Of a DNA stretch of 5,518 nucleotides, positions 5,437-5,518 are shown piece after piece. Made by a program: the position numbers and the translations under genes. Numbering within the stretch: the stretch's first letter is position 1; every line of letters begins with the position of its first letter. Below the pieces are notes generated by a model, which was not told where the DNA came from, searched no databases, and worked only from the letters and a program-made list of their open reading frames with translations. The stretch lies in NCBI GenBank assembly GCA_022712835.1, contig JAFLJU010000382.1:1-5518 (forward strand), written 5' to 3'. This stretch comes from Desulfobacteraceae bacterium. Lineage in GTDB: Bacteria > Desulfobacterota > Desulfobacteria > Desulfobacterales > Desulfobacteraceae.

Positions 5437-5518
5437 ATGAAAAAAATATTATTGATTACAGGACCCGCCGGTGATGCCCAAGGATGGGGCGACATCAAAG
5501 TGACAGAGGAAATCTGCA
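5437..5518 (+). CDS. N-terminal fragment of an unrecognised protein
   Basis: ATG at 5437 is preceded by AGGAG (5428-5432) with four bases between, and the frame stays open to the window edge, giving 27 residues: MKKILLITGPAGDAQGW and onward to DIKVTEEIC. The start is a basic residue pair and a hydrophobic beta-strand (ILLIT) followed by a glycine-rich turn (GPAGD), as in many alpha/beta cytosolic proteins. It is not a signal peptide, because the hydrophobic run is only five residues long. I do not recognise the family. It lies 112 bases after the racemase in the same direction and may belong to the same pathway, either by read-through or from its own promoter. Confidence 0.65.
   Translation, partial: MKKILLITGPAGDAQGWGDIKVTEEIC

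Noticed and set aside
1..5518. tRNA genes, rRNA, CRISPR arrays or insertion-sequence ends
   Set aside because: No regularly spaced repeats, tRNA-like cloverleaf, transposase motif or terminal inverted repeats were seen on reading either strand.

Overview
The window holds five complete genes and two gene fragments, in two divergent units. Five to six proteins can be read clearly. Base composition is moderate (roughly half G+C in genes, AT-rich between them), with many CCC/GCC codons, long overlapping reading frames and good AGGAG-type ribosome binding sites. This suits a Gram-negative bacterium. My guess is a sulfate-reducing Desulfobacterota-type organism, but that is an impression from protein and codon style, not something the sequence proves.

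Layout. Bases 1-140 are the 3' end of an unrecognised plus-strand gene. It converges on a minus-strand GntR/FadR-type repressor gene (162-887). A 197-base divergent intergenic region (888-1084) carries a perfect FadR-family operator, TGGTCTTACCA, lying on the predicted -10 box of the repressor's own promoter, with a short direct repeat beside it and candidate promoters for the rightward unit. Rightward from 1085 four genes are packed as an operon: a fold-type IV PLP aminotransferase (1085-1933), alanine racemase (1933-3168), a cytosolic CapA-like (PGA_cap) metallophosphatase-fold protein (3170-4420) and an aspartate/glutamate racemase family protein (4407-5324). The junctions are a TGATG overlap, a 1-base gap and a 14-base overlap. 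The last codons of the racemase and the next 112 bases contain a series of inverted repeats without a U-tract. A further gene then begins at 5437 and runs off the window.

How the genes may work together. Alanine racemase makes D-alanine. A fold-type IV aminotransferase could exchange its amino group with 2-oxoglutarate, giving D-glutamate. The Asp/Glu racemase family protein would interconvert acidic amino acid enantiomers. The locus therefore looks like an accessory D-amino-acid (D-Ala / D-Glu / D-Asp) supply or breakdown module under a dedicated GntR regulator. The unusual member is the CapA-like protein translated between the two racemases. CapA homologues belong to poly-gamma-glutamate systems, but here it lacks a signal peptide and no CapB/CapC polymerase genes are visible. 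The product of the module cannot be settled from this window. The coupling of a cytosolic PGA_cap protein to three D-amino-acid enzymes is the best candidate for an undescribed system here.
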